Source: Ruegeria sp. YS9 (GTDB taxonomy: Bacteria > Pseudomonadota > Alphaproteobacteria > Rhodobacterales > Rhodobacteraceae). From it: a stretch of DNA of 64,000 nt. The stretch spans positions 963,001 through 1,027,000 of the forward strand of contig NZ_CP102409.1 of NCBI RefSeq assembly GCF_024628725.1, written 5' to 3'. The first letter of the stretch is position 1. The number at the start of each line of letters is the position of its first letter. Below the pieces are notes generated by a model. The model had not been told where the DNA came from. It was given only the letters and a program-made list of their open reading frames with translations, and did no database searches. This document shows positions 61,408 to 64,000 of this stretch, piece by piece. Made by a program: the position numbers and the translations under genes.

Positions 61408-61821
61408 ATGCAGACCGAGTTCGTTTTGCACACCCATGGACCGGGGCTGTACGAATTCACGTCCGACGTTCTGCAATGGCTTGAACGGGTGGCGAAAGAT
61501 GGGGTTTTGACCCTGTTCGTTCGCCACACTTCCTGCTCATTGCTGATTCAGGAAAACGCGGACCCCGAAGTTCAAGCAGATCTTCAGGCGTTCTTCGAAC
61601 GGCTGGTTCCACCGTCAGACAACCCTGCCATGTCCTATCTGCGGCACACCTATGAAGGCCCGGACGATATGCCTGCGCATATCAAGGCCGCGCTCTTGCC
61701 GGTTTCGTTGACGATCCCGGTGTCGCAGGGACGACCTGTTCTGGGAACATGGCAAGGGATTTACCTGTTTGAACACCGCACTGCGCCGCATCAAAGGAAG
61801 GTTGCGGCGTATCTGGCCTGA
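61408..61821 (+). CDS. yjbQ: YjbQ family protein (secondary thiamine-phosphate synthase type)
   Basis: 137 residues. The UPF0047 pattern is complete: GLYEFTSDV, LFVRHTSCSLLIQENADPEV, SYLRHTYEGPDDMPAHIKA and GTWQGIYLFEHR near the C-terminus, with conserved His, Glu and Arg of the presumed metal site. E. coli YjbQ has a weak thiamin-phosphate synthase activity and its main role is not settled. Directly before nrdR. Confidence 0.93.
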   Translation: MQTEFVLHTHGPGLYEFTSDVLQWLERVAKDGVLTLFVRHTSCSLLIQENADPEVQADLQAFFERLVPPSDNPAMSYLRHTYEGPDDMPAHIKAALLPVSLTIPVSQGRPVLGTWQGIYLFEHRTAPHQRKVAAYLA

Positions 61822-61879
61822 CCCACTATTTAGCGGTTTGAATTTCCGACTACCCAAACTCTAGCGGCTGCCCTATAGT

Positions 61880-61888
61880 TGTGGATAA
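61880..61888. promoter_or_regulatory. DnaA box upstream of nrdR
   Basis: TGTGGATAA on the + strand, i.e. a perfect TTATCCACA on the - strand, 54 bp upstream of the nrdR start. One isolated box; function not shown, but DnaA control of nucleotide-reduction genes is known in bacteria. Confidence 0.4.
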
Positions 61889-61941
61889 GTAAGCCGCAGC
61901 GCTTACAAAAAGAGGCCGAACATGGGACGAGGAGACGGCGG

Positions 61942-62412
61942 ATGCGCTGCCCGTTTTGCGGAAATATCGACACTCAGGTGAAAGATTCACGCCCGGCAGA
62001 GGACCACGTGGCAATCCGCCGACGCCGGTTCTGTCCGGCCTGTGGCGGACGGTTCACGACCTACGAACGTGTGCAACTGCGTGATCTGGTTGTCATAAAA
62101 ACCAATGGTAAACGCGAAGATTTCGATCGCGACAAGCTGGAGCGTTCGATCCGTATCTCGATGCAGAAACGCCCCGTTGATCCCGAACGGATCGATCAGA
62201 TGATTTCGGGCATCGTGCGCCGTCTGGAAAGCATGGGCGACACGGATATCCCGTCCAACAAGATCGGTGAGATCGTTATGGAAGCTCTGGCACGGATCGA
62301 CACTGTCGCCTATGTTCGCTTTGCGAGTGTGTACAAGAATTTCCAGGCGGCCGATGATTTCGAGGAGTTCGTCCACGAACTGCGCCCGCCGCAGCCTTCG
62401 ACTGACGAGTGA
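61942..62412 (+). CDS. nrdR: transcriptional regulator NrdR
   Basis: 156 residues from the ATG at 61942 (MRCPFCGN), the usual start; an in-frame extension upstream is not family-like. Zinc ribbon CPFCGN (Cys3, Cys6) and CPACGGRF (Cys31, Cys34), then the ATP-cone domain ([21 protein letters not shown] and [24 protein letters not shown]). It represses ribonucleotide reductase genes in an ATP/dATP-dependent way. Its TGA overlaps the GTG of ribD by two bases. Confidence 0.97.
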   Translation: MRCPFCGNIDTQVKDSRPAEDHVAIRRRRFCPACGGRFTTYERVQLRDLVVIKTNGKREDFDRDKLERSIRISMQKRPVDPERIDQMISGIVRRLESMGDTDIPSNKIGEIVMEALARIDTVAYVRFASVYKNFQAADDFEEFVHELRPPQPSTDE

Positions 62413-63509
62413 ACGAAACAGATAAGCGATTCATGGCGCTTGCCCTGTCTTTGGGGCGGCGCGGTCAGGGGACGTGCTGGCCGAACCCCGCTGTGGGGTG
62501 TGTCATCGTTCGTGATGACCGGATCATCGGGCGGGGCTGGACGCAACCGGGTGGCCGCCCTCATGCCGAGACCGAAGCCTTGGCTCAGGCCGGGCAGGGT
62601 GCGCGAGGTGCAACCGCCTATGTAACGCTGGAACCCTGTGCCCATCACGGCAAAACGCCGCCCTGCGCCGAGGCCTTGATTGCGGCAGGTGTGTCCCGTG
62701 TTGTGGCCGCTGTCGAAGACAGCGATCCGCGCGTGGCCGGGCAGGGTTTTGCCATGTTGCGCGAGGCGGGGATTGACGTCGTAACTGGCGTTCTTGCGCA
62801 ACAGGCAGAACGGGATCTGGCGGGCTTTTTCCTCAAGACTGAACAAGGCCGGCCTTTTGTGACGCTGAAGATGGCCAGCAGTTTCGACGGGCGCATCGCA
62901 ACCTTGACAGGGCACAGTCAATGGATCACCGGACCGCAGGCACGTCGTGTGGTCCATGCCATGCGTGCACGTCACGATGCGGTGATGGTCGGGGCAGGGA
63001 CGGCGCGCGCCGACGACCCCTCGCTGACCGTTCGGGATCTTGGGGTTGAGCATCAACCCGTCCGCGTCGTGGTGTCCCGCCATATGGATATTTCTCTGAT
63101 GGGGCAGCTGGCGCGCACGGCCTCAAAGATACCTGTCTGGCTCTGCCATGCGCATCACCCGGATGCCGAACGCGCACAGGCGTGGGAGGGATTGGGGGCA
63201 AAGCTGATCCCCTGTGCGTTGAAAGATCATCATATCGATGCGGTGGATCTGCTTCAGCAACTGGGTCAGGCCGGTTTGACCAGTGTCTTCTGCGAAGGCG
63301 GTGCCGCGCTTGCGGCCTCGCTGCTGGCCGAAGATTTGGTGGATGAGCTGATCGGGTTCACTGCCGGCTTAACCATCGGGGCCGAGGGCCTGGCCGCAGT
63401 TGGGACACTAGGTCTGGAAACGCTGGAGGCCGCCCCCAGGTTCGAATTGATCGAGACGCAGGCGGTCGGCGGGGATGTATTGCACCGTTGGCGCAGAGCG
63501 TCGGAATAA
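62409..63509 (+). CDS. ribD: bifunctional riboflavin biosynthesis protein RibD
   Basis: 366 residues from GTG at 62409 (an ATG at 62433 also in frame). N-terminal deaminase: [21 protein letters not shown] and [17 protein letters not shown] (zinc-site His, Glu, Cys, Cys). C-terminal reductase: [49 protein letters not shown]. It does two steps from the GTP cyclohydrolase II product to ribityl-aminouracil phosphate. The usual ribE is not downstream; the next gene is convergent kpsC-like. Confidence 0.96.
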   Translation: MNETDKRFMALALSLGRRGQGTCWPNPAVGCVIVRDDRIIGRGWTQPGGRPHAETEALAQAGQGARGATAYVTLEPCAHHGKTPPCAEALIAAGVSRVVAAVEDSDPRVAGQGFAMLREAGIDVVTGVLAQQAERDLAGFFLKTEQGRPFVTLKMASSFDGRIATLTGHSQWITGPQARRVVHAMRARHDAVMVGAGTARADDPSLTVRDLGVEHQPVRVVVSRHMDISLMGQLARTASKIPVWLCHAHHPDAERAQAWEGLGAKLIPCALKDHHIDAVDLLQQLGQAGLTSVFCEGGAALAASLLAEDLVDELIGFTAGLTIGAEGLAAVGTLGLETLEAAPRFELIETQAVGGDVLHRWRRASE

Positions 63510-63511
63510 CG

Positions 63512-64000
63512 TCAACGCCAAAGATGAGCGTGCGTTGCGAACGCGCCCTGAAGCTTTGACAGAAACCGGTTGAACGGACCGGACGGTGCCGAATACCCCA
63601 GCGCCAAGCGTTCAACGGCCACTTCGACAGGGCAGGGTTGTCTGGTGATCGGATCGAAATAGCGTGGATAGTCAATCAAGGTGGCGTGCACCAAGCCCAT
63701 CAGCGACGGCCGTGCACCTCGCCTGACGGGGACGGTATCCAGATCGGTGGTCAGGCCCCATCCCGCATAGAAGGGCGCGCCCAGGGTCGTGACCTTCACC
63801 CCGCGCAACAATGCCTCGAATCCCAACAGCGATGTCATCGTCCACACCTCGTCCATCTGCGTCAGCAACGAGGCGGGGTCAGTCCGGGTCACGACAAGGT
63901 CCGCAAGTGACTCTGCGTCTATCTGGCCATCCCGCAACCCGGCTTCGACATCAGGGTGCGGTTTGTAGATCAGGATTGCATCGGGGTTGGCCTCGCGCGC
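63512..64000 (-). CDS. kpsC: capsule polysaccharide biosynthesis protein KpsC-like (5' partial)
   Basis: The frame is open to the window edge, so only the C-terminal ~162 residues are seen. Motifs of the KpsC/LipA capsule family: YKPHPDVEAGLRDG, EVWTMTSLLGFEALLRGVKV, GAPFYAGWGLTTD, ARPSLMGLVHATLIDYPRYFDP (20 residues at most). KpsC proteins build the beta-Kdo linker that anchors group 2 capsule to lipid. It ends two bases after the ribD stop on the opposite strand. Further capsule genes would lie beyond the right edge. Confidence 0.75.
   Translation of the reverse strand, partial: AREANPDAILIYKPHPDVEAGLRDGQIDAESLADLVVTRTDPASLLTQMDEVWTMTSLLGFEALLRGVKVTTLGAPFYAGWGLTTDLDTVPVRRGARPSLMGLVHATLIDYPRYFDPITRQPCPVEVAVERLALGYSAPSGPFNRFLSKLQGAFATHAHLWR

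Noticed and set aside
1..64000. CRISPR array or prophage
   Set aside because: No regularly spaced repeats and no phage structural, lysis or integrase genes were seen on either strand.

Overview
The window reads as the chromosome of an alphaproteobacterium of the Rhodobacterales (Roseobacter group). The grounds are the high GC content, the hom-glpX-recJ, dnaG-rpoD and yjbQ-nrdR-ribD neighbourhoods, GANTC (CcrM-type) sites before rpoD, DMGDH-like and Ldh-type genes, and a glycerol-type ABC transporter with a DUF2160 protein. No phage, IS element, CRISPR array or plasmid function was seen. One short tRNA-linked element and one clear rearrangement junction are present.

Region by region. 1-8570: an unusual cassette, all on the + strand until its end. 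It holds a membrane-anchored PKD-repeat protein ending in an I9 (subtilisin prodomain)-like domain, a subtilase, a small SCP2-like protein, a trans-polyprenyl diphosphate synthase, and a geranylgeranyl-reductase-type flavoprotein fused to a second polyprenyl-synthase fold that has lost both Asp-rich motifs. A truncated SpaB_C (RiPP dehydratase / thiopeptide-type) fragment lies convergent to it. 8552-8575: a palindrome where that fragment meets a 5'-truncated livM, followed by livG and livF. 10.4-13.9 kb: an Ldh-type dehydrogenase and a dimethylglycine/sarcosine dehydrogenase-like flavoprotein. 14.2-25.4 kb: a complete D-xylose locus (xylB, galM-like, a di-haem cytochrome c peroxidase, a CRTAC1-like FG-GAP protein, a ROK repressor, xylFHG, xylA) ending in a good terminator. 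25.4-28.4 kb: a MATE exporter and a BlaI/BlaR1-type pair. 28.4-34.4 kb: a glycerol-type ABC operon on the - strand. 34.7-42.0 kb: a V/A-type ATPase operon in the order B-D-I-K-E-DUF2764-A. 42.05-43.3 kb: an AT-rich orphan gene between 20-bp direct repeats copied from the 3' end of tRNA-Glu, beside two tandem tRNA-Glu genes. 43.4-49.6 kb: recJ, glpX, hom, a lipoprotein, a TetR regulator and a pirin. 49.7-53 kb: a small membrane protein and three Tad-type pseudopilin-like genes. 53.3-64 kb: glutamate dehydrogenase, a secreted small protein, dnaG, rpoD, an AraC regulator, a secreted hypothetical, yjbQ, nrdR, ribD, and the 3' end of a kpsC-like gene running off the window.

How the genes fit together. 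The xylose genes form one catabolic regulon: import by XylFHG, mutarotation by the GalM-like epimerase, isomerisation by XylA, phosphorylation by XylB and repression by the ROK protein, with a palindrome between xylR and xylF as the likely operator. The V-type ATPase set is the reduced bacterial/chlamydial type and would be a second rotary ATPase beside the F-type enzyme expected elsewhere in such a genome. The most novel part is the protease/isoprenoid cassette at the left edge. Its partners (trans-acting prodomain, lipid-carrier-like protein, active synthase plus dead synthase-reductase fusion, RiPP-enzyme remnant) suggest a saturated or reduced isoprenoid product tied to proteolytic processing; no product can be named from sequence alone.
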